A stretch of 22,031 nt of DNA from a virus: positions 1 through 22,031 of the IMG/VR virus record IMGVR_UViG_3300050017_000009; one strand, 5' to 3'. The notes under the pieces were generated by a model. The model had not been told where the DNA came from, did no database searches, and saw only the letters and a program-made list of their open reading frames with translations. Of the stretch, positions 12,877 to 21,323 are shown piece after piece. Every line of letters begins with the position of its first letter. Positions within the stretch are counted from its first letter, which is position 1. The position numbers and the translations under genes are program-made.

Positions 12877-15006
12877 CTACTCGACCGTGGGAAGCTGACC
12901 TTGTAAACCTTGTTGAGAAGGTTCACCATTCACGGCTTCCGAAAGCCCGCTAGCTTTGGCCGCCTCACGAGTAATGTCTCGTTTGATACGGTTGTCGCTA
13001 GCTTGGTCTTCAAGCTGTTGTTTTTGCTGAAACTTCTGCTGGTCGCCTTGCTGTTTTGCTTGCATCTGTTGTTGCATCAAAGCAGCTTTAGAATTCTGCT
13101 GACGCTGTTGAATCATCTCAGGGGTCATCTTCTTGATGATATCCTGCTTGTTCTTCCATTCCGACGCTTCGAGCCACATGCTGATGATTGGCTTGAAGTC
13201 GATGTACTCTTGGTTGATGTCCGCGAGACTCTGTTGAATCTGTGGATTGTCGAGAATCTGCGTGAGCATGACCATCGACTGTGCCATCGTTCGCTTTGCA
13301 GCGAGTGACGACCCTGCGAGTACCTCGTATTCGATTTGCGAATCGTGGAAGGACTGGATGCTGAAGCCCTTCAGGAAGTCCGTGCCCATCTCGTTGCCGA
13401 GGATGTGCAGGATGGCCGCATCGGACATGACGTTGAAGACGAGCATGTCGATGATGCCGAGGAACGGTTTGAATACCTGTTCGATGAAGTTGTCGAGCGG
13501 ACCATCAAGACGAGTGGCCGAAGCCCCTGCCATGATGTTCGCACCCGCTGCTGACCGACCCATGCCGGAGCGTGGGCCAGCCGAAGACCCTTGAACGAGC
13601 GTTTGGTCTGCTCCAGAGGACGATTCCGTTGCCGTCTCGCTCTCTTTCAATGCAGCCCAGATGTCACCGGGAACCTTCGGGGTTTCCATCAGCTTGTACG
13701 ACTTCTCAGTGTCCGTGACCGAGAGAATCTTGCCCAGACCCGTACGAATCGTTTGGGTCGGTGCGTTGTCTTCGCGGTTACGGAGATAAATTGGGTTGAC
13801 GCCGTAGCTCAGAATTTTGAGGATGGCGTTGATGGTGCCTTGGTCCACACGCTGGTTCTGGCCGACGATGAGTCCGAGACCCATGCCGTAGAATGCACGC
13901 GGACGGTTCCACCAATTCGCACTCAAGAACGGAATCCGTTTGAACTCGTTCTCGGTCGAACAAATGACATGCTCTTGGTTGAGGACGACAATCTTGCGTC
14001 CCTTGTCCCAATACTCCAGAATCTCCAGCTTCTTGCGGAACGGGTCCGGCGAAACCTTGATGTTGTTTTTCTCAGCGTGATGTACAACGCCTTCGATGTA
14101 GGTCGCCTGTTCCGTTTCGAGAGTCGCTGCGTTTGTTCCCGGCTTCTCCCAGAGGGCTTTCAATGACGCTTCTGTTGGGAATGTCCAGCCCTGAATTGCT
14201 TTGCCCGTCTCGCCGTCTTTGATGGCGTTTTCAATCGCGTCTTTCAACGCTTTGAGTTGGTAGAAGTCCATGTACTGGACATCGACAACCCACGCTGCAC
14301 GCCGGATGTCCGCGACCCACAACTGCGGGTCAACGAGCACCTTGTCAATCGGACGCCAATAGAAGAATGGCATCGGGACGGTCATCACTCCTTCAGTGAT
14401 GTCAGGAGGAACGTCGGACGGAATACGAATCGTTGCTTCCGCTCCCGGCTCCCCGCTTGTAATTTCGTGGACAGTCGCCTTACGCTTGTAAGTAAGGATG
14501 TCCTTCCAGTCGTAGCCCCACTTGAAGATGCCCGTTCCGAGGAACGCCATCTGTTCGAGTCCCCACTTGGTCTGCGTTTTGAATTCGCAGTTGTCAAGGA
14601 TGAACGAGAACAGCGAGGTCTTCGCATCGACAACTTCCTGAGAAGTGCCGGGGCGAGGCCGCATCAACATTGGCGGGTCGTCATAGAACAGACCCTTGTA
14701 AAGCTGAGGCACAACAGCGTTGACAACCTTTGCGACCGTAAACCGCTGAACGTTCGGTTCGAGAACGTAAGTGTTCTCGTAGACCGTCATCGGACGCGGG
14801 CTTTGATACAGGAGGTCAGCGTCTCGCCAGAGGAGGGACCATTGGCGATTCGCGATGTACGCTTTGGCTTGGGCGGCACTCTGCACAACCAAGGCAAGTT
14901 CGCCTCCGATTGTTTTCAGGGTGCCGTCGTTCTTGAAGTCTTGGCCTGTCAGGACCGCGTTCGGATTGCCATCGGGCTGTGGTGCTGCAACTTGTGTCGC
15001 TTCCAT
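12877..15006 (-). CDS. Portal protein
   Basis: This 709-aa protein directly follows the terminase (11-base gap) and starts at ATG 15006 behind AAAGGG. Recognisable portal features are the early helical region (YIANRQWSLLWRDADLLYQS), the sequence PFLSANWWNRPRAFYGMGLG with downstream VGQNQRVDQGTINAILKIL (stem/wing region), and a long Gln/Lys-rich coiled coil near residues 625-680 typical of a C-terminal crown. Length agrees with portals of podovirus-like phages with N4-type capsids. It forms the dodecameric ring through which DNA enters the head. Assignment rests on position, length and these segments. Confidence 0.88.
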   Translation of the reverse strand: MEATQVAAPQPDGNPNAVLTGQDFKNDGTLKTIGGELALVVQSAAQAKAYIANRQWSLLWRDADLLYQSPRPMTVYENTYVLEPNVQRFTVAKVVNAVVPQLYKGLFYDDPPMLMRPRPGTSQEVVDAKTSLFSFILDNCEFKTQTKWGLEQMAFLGTGIFKWGYDWKDILTYKRKATVHEITSGEPGAEATIRIPSDVPPDITEGVMTVPMPFFYWRPIDKVLVDPQLWVADIRRAAWVVDVQYMDFYQLKALKDAIENAIKDGETGKAIQGWTFPTEASLKALWEKPGTNAATLETEQATYIEGVVHHAEKNNIKVSPDPFRKKLEILEYWDKGRKIVVLNQEHVICSTENEFKRIPFLSANWWNRPRAFYGMGLGLIVGQNQRVDQGTINAILKILSYGVNPIYLRNREDNAPTQTIRTGLGKILSVTDTEKSYKLMETPKVPGDIWAALKESETATESSSGADQTLVQGSSAGPRSGMGRSAAGANIMAGASATRLDGPLDNFIEQVFKPFLGIIDMLVFNVMSDAAILHILGNEMGTDFLKGFSIQSFHDSQIEYEVLAGSSLAAKRTMAQSMVMLTQILDNPQIQQSLADINQEYIDFKPIISMWLEASEWKNKQDIIKKMTPEMIQQRQQNSKAALMQQQMQAKQQGDQQKFQQKQQLEDQASDNRIKRDITREAAKASGLSEAVNGEPSQQGLQGQLPTVE

Positions 15007-15017
15007 GCAATCCCTTT

Positions 15018-17012
15018 CTAACCGAGCAGGTCACCGAGCGGGTCAGAAGCCATGTATGCCGCGTCGTCCGCAGCTTGCTTCGCGAGAGTGTCCGGGGCTT
15101 GCTCAGGAAATTCCAGAGCAAGATTGTGAGCGTTGTACTTGTCGTACTTGCCCAACCCATAAACCTGGTCGTAGAACGACTTGCCTTTGGGGTCCGGGGT
15201 GTAGTCGAGCGAAGCGGCCTGCAACTTGGCGTCGATGTCCGCGTAACTGGAGAAGGTGTTGACGAGAATCGCGAGAGCATCCACGATGTCATCGTGCGTG
15301 CTTGCCGCAGTCCCGAACTTGCTCAACTCGTCGTAGAGGTCTTCGAGAGACGGGCAAGTGTTCACGAACTTCAGTCGGTCGTCACCAAGGAATCGAAGGA
15401 CTGGTCCGGCCTTCATCTGCTTCGAGTTCTTCTTCGAGCCTTGGCCGAGCGGCACTAGCTCAATCGGGCAGCGACACTTCAGCTTGTCCATCTCGCGATA
15501 GACTTCACGCTGAATGTACTTCATAGCTCCCGTCTCTTCGATGCAAACCCGTTTAGGTTTCCACTTGAGAGCCGTTGCCGCAATCATGGCCGGGAGAGTG
15601 TATTCGTCGTAGCGGCCTCGCGACATGTCTATGATGTAGAATCGCCCCTGACTAATCAGTGCGGTAACTATGACTGTGTAATCCGCCCACGACTTTGTCG
15701 AGTAGGCAGTGTCCACGCAAGTCACAATCATCCCGGTGCTGGGAACCTCGACAGCGTTCACCGTTTTACGGATGAGCATCTCGCGAGGGAACTTGATGAC
15801 GTGCATCTGTGTCGGGTCATTCAAGTATTTGATTGCGAAGTACGGGTCAGTCTTTTTCTTGTGATAGAGGAATTCGTAGGTGAGTTGGCCTTCGACATTG
15901 AACCACAAGTCGTAGTCGGCCTTAGTCATCTCGTCTTCGATTTTTCCAGCCTTGCGTGCGACCTCGTTCGGCCACCAGCACGGACGGATGTAAATCTTCA
16001 TCGGGCAGATTTCGCCCTCCTCCTCGTACATCTTCATGGCCTTGATGTCTTGGCCGTAGGTGTCTTCGGAGTCGTACCACGTTCCAATCTTGTCGTAGAA
16101 CCCATACGGGTGCAACATAGCTTGGTTGATGGACACTTGCTTGTTGACTGCCTTCAGTCGTTCGACCGTCAGCGAGTTCTCGTTGGTGACCACGTCATCC
16201 AGTTTCAGGATGCAGACGTGGAAACCTGTCAAAGACTGTTCGATAGATGCCGAGAAAACAGTCGGCTCTTTCTGTCGATTGGAGACAGCGGGCGTTTGAA
16301 ACTCACTCGCCTTGCCGTCGTCCAGCGGAATGCAATGCTCCGCGAACAGTGCTTGAAACAAGAATGGTGTGCCATCGCCCATCGTGCGTGGACAGAAATT
16401 CTTCTTTTCGACAAACAGACCAGCGAAGTCAGCCCCACCTTCTTCAAGCGTGAAGTGACCTTTGATTTCGCCAACGAACTTGTTAGCGAGGGACAGCACG
16501 CCGGAGAGCACGAGAATCGTAATCTCGGGGAAGCTAAGAACCCACTGCACACAATCCGCCATGTTCATCGTGGATTTGAATCCACCACGGGGGACGAGCA
16601 GTAGTCGTTCTTTCTTGTCGATGTAGTTCTTAATCGACGAGAATTCCTTGAAGGTCTTGTACGTCGGGTTCTTCCGAACGAAGAACTCGTTGCAAATCTC
16701 TTCGTGAGTGTTGTGGACCGTGCCGTCAATCCAATTGTATTCTTGGTCGCTCATGTCCTTGTAGAGTTCAAGGAGTTTGCAGAGAAAGAACAGATCGGTC
16801 TGGGCCATGAATCGTGCCCGCTTGAGGAGCACTTCGTCTGTCAAGCCGAACTTCGCACAGACTTTGAAGACCTTCGTCATTCGCTCTTGAGTGAGCCGGT
16901 CGAAAGAAATCTTAGCCTTCGCATCGAACTCCTCCCACGACATGTCGCGGTGCTGGTAGTTCTTGTCCGATTTGTGCTTATGTACCAGTTCAGACAGTTG
17001 GTCCGGTGTCAC
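15018..17012 (-). CDS. terL: Terminase large subunit
   Basis: This 664-aa DNA-packaging motor starts with GTG 17012 behind GAGGAG. The ATPase domain holds Walker A LLVPRGGFKST (138-148) and Walker B CILKLDDVV (about 267-275; the family norm is D-E, here D-D). The nuclease domain of RNase H fold shows CVDTAYSTKSWADYT (Asp434), VCIEETGA (Glu492) and HDDIVDAL (Asp574/575/578). No small terminase subunit is recognised in the window. The frame is intact and, unlike the capsid gene, shows no interruption. Confidence 0.96.
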   Translation of the reverse strand: MTPDQLSELVHKHKSDKNYQHRDMSWEEFDAKAKISFDRLTQERMTKVFKVCAKFGLTDEVLLKRARFMAQTDLFFLCKLLELYKDMSDQEYNWIDGTVHNTHEEICNEFFVRKNPTYKTFKEFSSIKNYIDKKERLLLVPRGGFKSTMNMADCVQWVLSFPEITILVLSGVLSLANKFVGEIKGHFTLEEGGADFAGLFVEKKNFCPRTMGDGTPFLFQALFAEHCIPLDDGKASEFQTPAVSNRQKEPTVFSASIEQSLTGFHVCILKLDDVVTNENSLTVERLKAVNKQVSINQAMLHPYGFYDKIGTWYDSEDTYGQDIKAMKMYEEEGEICPMKIYIRPCWWPNEVARKAGKIEDEMTKADYDLWFNVEGQLTYEFLYHKKKTDPYFAIKYLNDPTQMHVIKFPREMLIRKTVNAVEVPSTGMIVTCVDTAYSTKSWADYTVIVTALISQGRFYIIDMSRGRYDEYTLPAMIAATALKWKPKRVCIEETGAMKYIQREVYREMDKLKCRCPIELVPLGQGSKKNSKQMKAGPVLRFLGDDRLKFVNTCPSLEDLYDELSKFGTAASTHDDIVDALAILVNTFSSYADIDAKLQAASLDYTPDPKGKSFYDQVYGLGKYDKYNAHNLALEFPEQAPDTLAKQAADDAAYMASDPLGDLLG

Positions 17013-17030
17013 GGTCTCCTCACAATCCTA

Positions 17031-17246
17031 TTATTTCTTGCCGGGGTGTTTCCACCCGTGCATCGCTACAGCCATACGACCCATCGCTGCTACATGCGGA
17101 TTGTCTGAGTTGGCAGCTTCTTGTTTCTTCTCCATCGGAATAGGTTCCCCTTCGGGAATGTTAAAATGCCGATGCAGTGCCCCGCCATGCAATTTATGCA
17201 TGGACCGAGCGAAATGTTGCTTTTCTTCTTTTGAATGTTCCGCCAT
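17031..17246 (-). CDS. Small phage protein upstream of terminase
   Basis: This 71-aa basic, His-rich protein starts at ATG 17246 behind AAGGAG. The motif MHKLHGGALHRHFNIPEGEP and a tail ending AVAMHGWKHPGKK are of a type I recall from small phage proteins near terminase genes, where an MHKLHKGALH-like start is common. No function is known to me. Spacing to the terminase start is 18 bases. Confidence 0.7.
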   Translation of the reverse strand: MAEHSKEEKQHFARSMHKLHGGALHRHFNIPEGEPIPMEKKQEAANSDNPHVAAMGRMAVAMHGWKHPGKK

Positions 17247-17256
17247 TTTAATCTCC

Positions 17257-17886
17257 TTACATTCCCGGTGCCGCAGGGGCGGGTGCGGGGGATGGAGCCG
17301 CTGTCAACGGTGCGGGTGCCTCAGCACCGCTAGGAGCCGCTTCTCCCTCGTTAGGCACTCCTGCATGGTCTTCCATGTGCGAATGGACATCTGCCATGTT
17401 ATCGAAGGCATGAGTCTCATCCGGGTGATGTTCTGGGTGATGATGACGATGAGTCACAATATGTTTCCCATTGTGAGTCTTCGTATGTGCCATTTCCTTA
17501 ATTTCTTTGGGCGGTTTCGCTTTGCCTGTGATACCCGCCATTGCGTCTAATGCGTTCATGGTGTTCTTTTCCTTTGGGACAACCGCCTCGCCCTCGTGCA
17601 ACGTGTAGTTACCAGTCTTGGGGACGTAGGGTGTTCCGCTCTTATACGAGCCGAGAGGCTTCGCCCACTCCGTCGCTTTCTGATACATCTGTTTCTCGCC
17701 AGCGGGTGCGGGTTTCTTCTTGACAGACTCCCAAGGTGCGGGTGCGGGTGTCGGTTTCGGTTTTGCAGGTTCCGCTTTCACTAAAGAGGTATGAGGATTT
17801 AACTCTTCCATCGCTTGACGATGTGCTCGTACTGCCTCACCCTCGGATTCATCGCCGGGATGCAATACGTTTGAAGACTGAGGCAT
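17257..17886 (-). CDS. Pro/Ala- and His-rich protein, unknown
   Basis: ATG 17886 is chosen (209 aa, AAGGA 7 bases upstream) over a start 5 codons earlier. Low-complexity Pro/Ala/Lys segments flank a central YVPKTGNYTLHEGEAVVPKE block, a motif met in small phage structural proteins. A His-rich stretch follows (VTHRHHHPEHHPDETHAF) that could bind metal. The C-terminus is a Pro/Ala run. It is located between the phosphatase and the terminase-proximal gene and is probably a virion-associated or assembly protein; the role is unknown. Confidence 0.65.
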   Translation of the reverse strand: MPQSSNVLHPGDESEGEAVRAHRQAMEELNPHTSLVKAEPAKPKPTPAPAPWESVKKKPAPAGEKQMYQKATEWAKPLGSYKSGTPYVPKTGNYTLHEGEAVVPKEKNTMNALDAMAGITGKAKPPKEIKEMAHTKTHNGKHIVTHRHHHPEHHPDETHAFDNMADVHSHMEDHAGVPNEGEAAPSGAEAPAPLTAAPSPAPAPAAPGM

Positions 17887-17887
17887 T

Positions 17888-18385
17888 TTAATCCTTTCCA
17901 AAAAACTGGGGTAACGACTTCCATCGCTCCCTCGCGTGGCTTCTCATGCCGACGCCGGGGTCGTACTTGTCGTACATGTGCCGGAACTGACGCTCCGCAC
18001 CGATAAATCCTTGAGGCATCTCACCGACCGCGTGCAGATATATCAGCACGATGGACGGGCTGCGACTCATGCCCGCGTTGCAGTGGACAAGAAGGATGCG
18101 ACCTTTGTCCTGCATTTCCTTGATGAACTTCAGCCCCGCGTCGATGACCTTGTCGGGAATCATGTCCGGGTCTTCAACGTCGATGAGGTTGAGTGCCATC
18201 ACATCGCCTTTGCGGGCGAAGTAGTAATCTTTTCCATCGGGAGCACTGCGACCTTCGTATTCGAGCATCGAGCGATGCGAGTCAATCCCATCCTTACAGC
18301 AGCAAAGCCGAGCATATCCGCGACGTTTCGCCTCTGCGACATCCTCGTCGGAGCCAAGATATAAACCTTTTATGATTTCTTCCAC
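17888..18385 (-). CDS. Dual-specificity protein phosphatase
   Basis: This 165-aa protein starts with GTG 18385 behind GGAGG. The active-site loop HCNAGMSRSPS (His101, Cys102, Arg108) is the C-x5-R signature of cysteine-based phosphatases, and the upstream LNLIDVEDPDMIP contains a candidate general acid (Asp69 or Asp72). The start, IIKGLYLGSDEDVAEAK, is the typical opening strand and helix of DUSP domains. The domain covers the whole protein, so it should be catalytically complete. It would remove phosphate from Tyr/Ser/Thr residues or other substrates. Its presence within the packaging/structural gene row is unusual; the target is unknown. Confidence 0.92.
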   Translation of the reverse strand: MEEIIKGLYLGSDEDVAEAKRRGYARLCCCKDGIDSHRSMLEYEGRSAPDGKDYYFARKGDVMALNLIDVEDPDMIPDKVIDAGLKFIKEMQDKGRILLVHCNAGMSRSPSIVLIYLHAVGEMPQGFIGAERQFRHMYDKYDPGVGMRSHARERWKSLPQFFGKD

Positions 18386-18398
18386 GGCCCCTCCGAGA

Positions 18399-18791
18399 TT
18401 ATATTCCTATCGCGATAAAATTTATGACATTGGTTCCAGTTCCGGTAAAAGTCAACGTAGTCCCCGAAGTCTTAACGACTAAGACTGAGTGATTGGCGGT
18501 GACATCTAACGCCACGACGTTGTAGCTACCCGCCGAGGAAAACGCCGCTAATCCGGTGAGGGTTACCGTCGCACCGCCTGCGGAAAGAGTCACCGTGTCC
18601 GAGACTATGTGTGGGTTCGATACCCGAGTTCCCGCCGTGTTAAAAACTGGGAGACCGAGTAGGAAATTCCCACCCGGTATCCCAATTATGATTTCGTTCG
18701 TGTCAGTCGCTAGGTAGCTTTCTCCGGATTCGAGAATCGGAGCATTAGCTTTGACACCCCGCATTATCTGTAACCCGAGATTACGAGCCAT
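18399..18791 (-). CDS. Small fibre/appendage protein with tropism-determinant-like N-terminus
   Basis: This 130-aa protein starts at ATG 18791 behind AGGAGG. Residues 5-45 (LQIMRGVKANAPILESGE, then ATDTNEIIIG) resemble the short N-terminal domain of phage fibre and major-tropism-determinant-like proteins, in which Q-[IL]-x-R-G-T-x-A-x-x-P-x-L-x-x-G-E is followed by a T-D-x-x-x-[IL]-x-[IV]-G strand. The rest is a Thr/Val-rich beta domain. The gene follows a relative (18800-19318) that starts in the same way. Probably a small virion spike or fibre component. Confidence 0.7.
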   Translation of the reverse strand: MARNLGLQIMRGVKANAPILESGESYLATDTNEIIIGIPGGNFLLGLPVFNTAGTRVSNPHIVSDTVTLSAGGATVTLTGLAAFSSAGSYNVVALDVTANHSVLVVKTSGTTLTFTGTGTNVINFIAIGI

Positions 18792-18799
18792 GAAACCTC

Positions 18800-19318
18800 C
18801 TAGAAGGTTCCACAGTCAATGTTAGTCAAACTCGACCCTGCTCCAATAGTTGCAGGCAGTTGAGTCTGGGCTAACAGCCCCGAAATGTCAGTGAACGCAG
18901 GCTGTGACAAGTGCTGTATACCCGACGAATCAATATAAGTAACCCACTCATGAGCAACGGGTGCTCCGAGCGGCGTAACATCTGGACTGGTAATCGGTGT
19001 CCAGTTCGCCAGCGTAGACGCGGGGTAGGATTGAAGAATGTACGTGACTCCAGTACCTGTGTCAATTGCGAAATCACCAACGCCCGCAGCAAGTGCGGTC
19101 AGCCCCGCTGAAGTTGCCACAGTGAAAACGTTATGAGAATTCTCGACAGGTGCCCATGCTTTTCCGGGTCCAATACCGGGGGTTCCGGTCCCTGTATCGA
19201 CAAACAATTGGTTTGAATCGGTAGTCCACGCAAGAACGCCGGGAAATCCGGTCGTCGCCAGCGAAGATAAATCTGAGAGGGTGCCGCGATATGTTTGAAT
19301 CTTGATGTTCAGTGCCAT
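18800..19318 (-). CDS. Small fibre/appendage protein
   Basis: This 172-aa protein starts at ATG 19318 behind AGGAG. It opens with IKIQTYRGTLSDLSSLATTG and AWTTDSNQLFVDTG, the same type of fibre N-terminal domain as its neighbour at 18399-18791. A middle beta region and a short C-terminal tail follow; the protein ends in DCGTF. The 63-aa protein encoded just upstream ends in the same five residues, suggesting a shared interaction tail. Probably a virion appendage; the precise role is unknown. Confidence 0.7.
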   Translation of the reverse strand: MALNIKIQTYRGTLSDLSSLATTGFPGVLAWTTDSNQLFVDTGTGTPGIGPGKAWAPVENSHNVFTVATSAGLTALAAGVGDFAIDTGTGVTYILQSYPASTLANWTPITSPDVTPLGAPVAHEWVTYIDSSGIQHLSQPAFTDISGLLAQTQLPATIGAGSSLTNIDCGTF

Positions 19319-19328
19319 GATATTTCTC

Positions 19329-19520
19329 CTAGAAAGTCCCGCAATCCTGTAACGTCGGAGCGGCTGAAGAGATTATGGAATTCAACTGTATTCCTGAACC
19401 CGCAACATTTCCGAATCCGTCAGCAATTAAAACAACGCCCTCAGACTGGAAGTGTAAGTTCCAGTCTGCGGTTGCTGCGATAGGATTCGTACCGGACCCT
19501 TGACCGTTAAGGGTAGACAT
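19329..19520 (-). CDS. Very small appendage-like protein ending in DCGTF
   Basis: This 63-aa protein starts at ATG 19520 behind AAGGA, and its stop merges into the AGGAG of the next gene. Sequence such as ATADWNLHFQSEGVVLIADG suggests a small beta domain. It shares its final DCGTF with the 172-aa neighbour. It may be a tip or accessory protein of the same appendage. No family is recognised. Confidence 0.6.
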   Translation of the reverse strand: MSTLNGQGSGTNPIAATADWNLHFQSEGVVLIADGFGNVAGSGIQLNSIISSAAPTLQDCGTF

Positions 19521-19531
19521 GAGTTTCGTCC

Positions 19532-20929
19532 TTAGTTTTCCAACACAATCGCCAAACCAGTTGGAGCAGTCGGCGGTGCTGGGGGAACATTAGGAGGAGA
19601 TGGCGGAAGTGCAAGACAGATTAATGCACTCGCAGGAGAAACGTTAAGCCACGTAATAGAACCGTCGGTAGTGTTTCCGTTTACCGTACCATTAAAAATT
19701 GGTCGCGTTGCACCTGAAGTGCCCGCAATCACAACCTCTTGGAAGCTATCTGTCGCGTCGTCAAAAGTGACTTCACCCACAGAGTACTTGGTATTCGCTT
19801 GCCAGTTACCCGCGAAAGGGAGCATGTTAAACAGCACGACGTTATTGCCCGCGAGAGTAATTGCTCCCGTCAGTGCAAGCAATCGTCCGTTCACCGTAGC
19901 ACTTGTGTTGACCGCGATACTGGCTTGGGCCACAATCGACCCGACAAAAGTCGTATCAGTTCCGAGGGTAGCGGAACTACCAACCTGCCAGAACACATTC
20001 GCTGCTTGAGCCCCATTGACGAGCAGGATAGCACTATTTGATGCCGCCGTCGTCAGAGCACTTCCAATCTGGAATATCCAGGCTGCGTTCGGGTTTCCTT
20101 GAGCGTCCAGAGTCAAAATTCCAGTCACGCCGATTGTCGAGGACGAAGTGTAAACACCCGGAGTTAAAGACTGGCCACCGAGGTCACCTGAAATAGTCTG
20201 GGTACTCGTCATCAACATCAAAGCGTTATATAGTTGCTGTGCCGCTGCTTGACCGTTAGCCGCAACGAAGTCAGCCGCGTGGAACACACCGCTGATTACT
20301 CCGGGGGGAAATCCGGTAATAGATGTGCCGGGGTAAGTCCCCACATCACCCGATAGATTGGTTGCTCCTGTGCTCGTGACGGTGGACGAGGCCAGAACAA
20401 TAAAACTATCCAATCCTGTTAATTCAGGGGCTAAAGGAGTCGGACCAAACGGAACTGGTGAAGATTCAATGCCAAGAGAATCAGCACTCTCAACACCGCC
20501 GCTCACTGCCGTGATTTCGTAGCTGTACGAAATGCCGGGGAATACGTTCAGGTCGGTGTATTGAGGAATCTGGTTTGCCAACGCGACATGAGTTTCTGAG
20601 ACACCATTGGGGTTGGTCAAAGTCAAACTTGTCGCAGTCGAAGCTGTACACGCAAAGGTTCCGTTGTTAGGAACGTTGTTAAAGCCTGAAATCTTAAAAG
20701 AAAACCCTGCCCAAGCATTTCCCGCCGCACCTGAAAAACTTCCGGCGTAGACAGTAGACCCGCTCACCGCAGCCGCAACCGAGGATATAGTCCCCGGCGA
20801 AAAGACTGTCACCAAAGTGGCGTTAATAGGTGCCACACCTTCGTTACCGGGTAGTGTTCCTCGGTAAACATTGTAACCTGATACCGGAGTCGCACTCGGG
20901 TTCCATTGCAAAACAATTTCACTAGACAT
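19532..20929 (-). CDS. Fibre-like protein with ice-binding (DUF3494) domain
   Basis: ATG 20929 is chosen (AGAAGG 7 bases upstream; 465 aa); the frame is open 37 codons further without a ribosome site. An FN3-like fold is split (about 1-30 and 120-160) by an inserted Gly/Ser/Thr-rich domain (45-115). Residues about 172-366 match DUF3494, the ice-binding-protein fold: ITGFPPGVISGVFHAAD, LTPGVYTSSSTIGVTG, LTLDAQGNPNAAWIFQIGS, ANVFWQVGSSATLGTDTTFVG, and ATVNGRLLALTGAITL. A C-terminal module follows (YSVGEVTF... TDGSITWLNV), then a Pro-rich tail. DUF3494 proteins in bacteria bind ice or act as adhesins; here a surface-binding role in the virion is inferred. No signal peptide is seen. Confidence 0.85.
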   Translation of the reverse strand: MSSEIVLQWNPSATPVSGYNVYRGTLPGNEGVAPINATLVTVFSPGTISSVAAAVSGSTVYAGSFSGAAGNAWAGFSFKISGFNNVPNNGTFACTASTATSLTLTNPNGVSETHVALANQIPQYTDLNVFPGISYSYEITAVSGGVESADSLGIESSPVPFGPTPLAPELTGLDSFIVLASSTVTSTGATNLSGDVGTYPGTSITGFPPGVISGVFHAADFVAANGQAAAQQLYNALMLMTSTQTISGDLGGQSLTPGVYTSSSTIGVTGILTLDAQGNPNAAWIFQIGSALTTAASNSAILLVNGAQAANVFWQVGSSATLGTDTTFVGSIVAQASIAVNTSATVNGRLLALTGAITLAGNNVVLFNMLPFAGNWQANTKYSVGEVTFDDATDSFQEVVIAGTSGATRPIFNGTVNGNTTDGSITWLNVSPASALICLALPPSPPNVPPAPPTAPTGLAIVLEN

Positions 20930-20984
20930 ATTGTACCTTCTTGTTTCCCAACATAGGACCGGGACTTTCCACAAACTATGTTTA

Positions 20985-21005
20985 ACAGTTTTAGGATAAA
21001 ACTGT
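20985..21005. repeat. Perfect 9-bp palindrome in non-coding gap
   Basis: ACAGTTTTA (20985-20993) and TAAAACTGT (20997-21005) are separated by 3 bases. It lies in the 162-base gene-free stretch 20930-21091. No U-tract follows on either strand, so an operator or an RNA hairpin in the leader of the DUF3494 gene is as likely as a terminator. I saw no clear promoter in the rest of the gap. Confidence 0.5.
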
Positions 21006-21091
21006 GGTTGGCGAAGCCCTCCGGCAATCGCTAGTAGCATTCTGTGAACGATCTAGTCGTCACCTGCCCACTCAGGGGCCGCTTACCCAAC

Positions 21092-21316
21092 TTATAAAAC
21101 TGTTCCCGCCGGACGCCACTCAATCGTCAAACCATCAGACGCATACTTCTGGCCGTATACAACCAGCCCATTTTCTTTCACCAGGGCCACGACTTTAGGA
21201 ACTTCAGGAACTTCAGGAACTTCGGGCTGTGGTAATTCCACAACCTCAACAATTTCAACTTGAGGTTCGTGCCGTACTGGTGAAGTCTTCACCTTGACAA
21301 CGCCGGGGATGTTCAT
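21092..21316 (-). CDS. Small acidic protein with V-P-E repeat, unknown
   Basis: ATG 21316 is chosen (74 aa): AAGGA overlaps the stop of the preceding gene and lies 4 bases upstream, whereas the open frame further upstream is a shadow of that gene. Residues 20-45 hold a Val/Glu/Pro repeat (PEVPEVPEVPKV) that is probably an extended linker. The C-terminal part (ENGLVVYGQKYASDGLTIEW) looks like a small beta hairpin. The function is unknown. Confidence 0.6.
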   Translation of the reverse strand: MNIPGVVKVKTSPVRHEPQVEIVEVVELPQPEVPEVPEVPKVVALVKENGLVVYGQKYASDGLTIEWRPAGTVL

Positions 21317-21323
21317 ATTTTCC

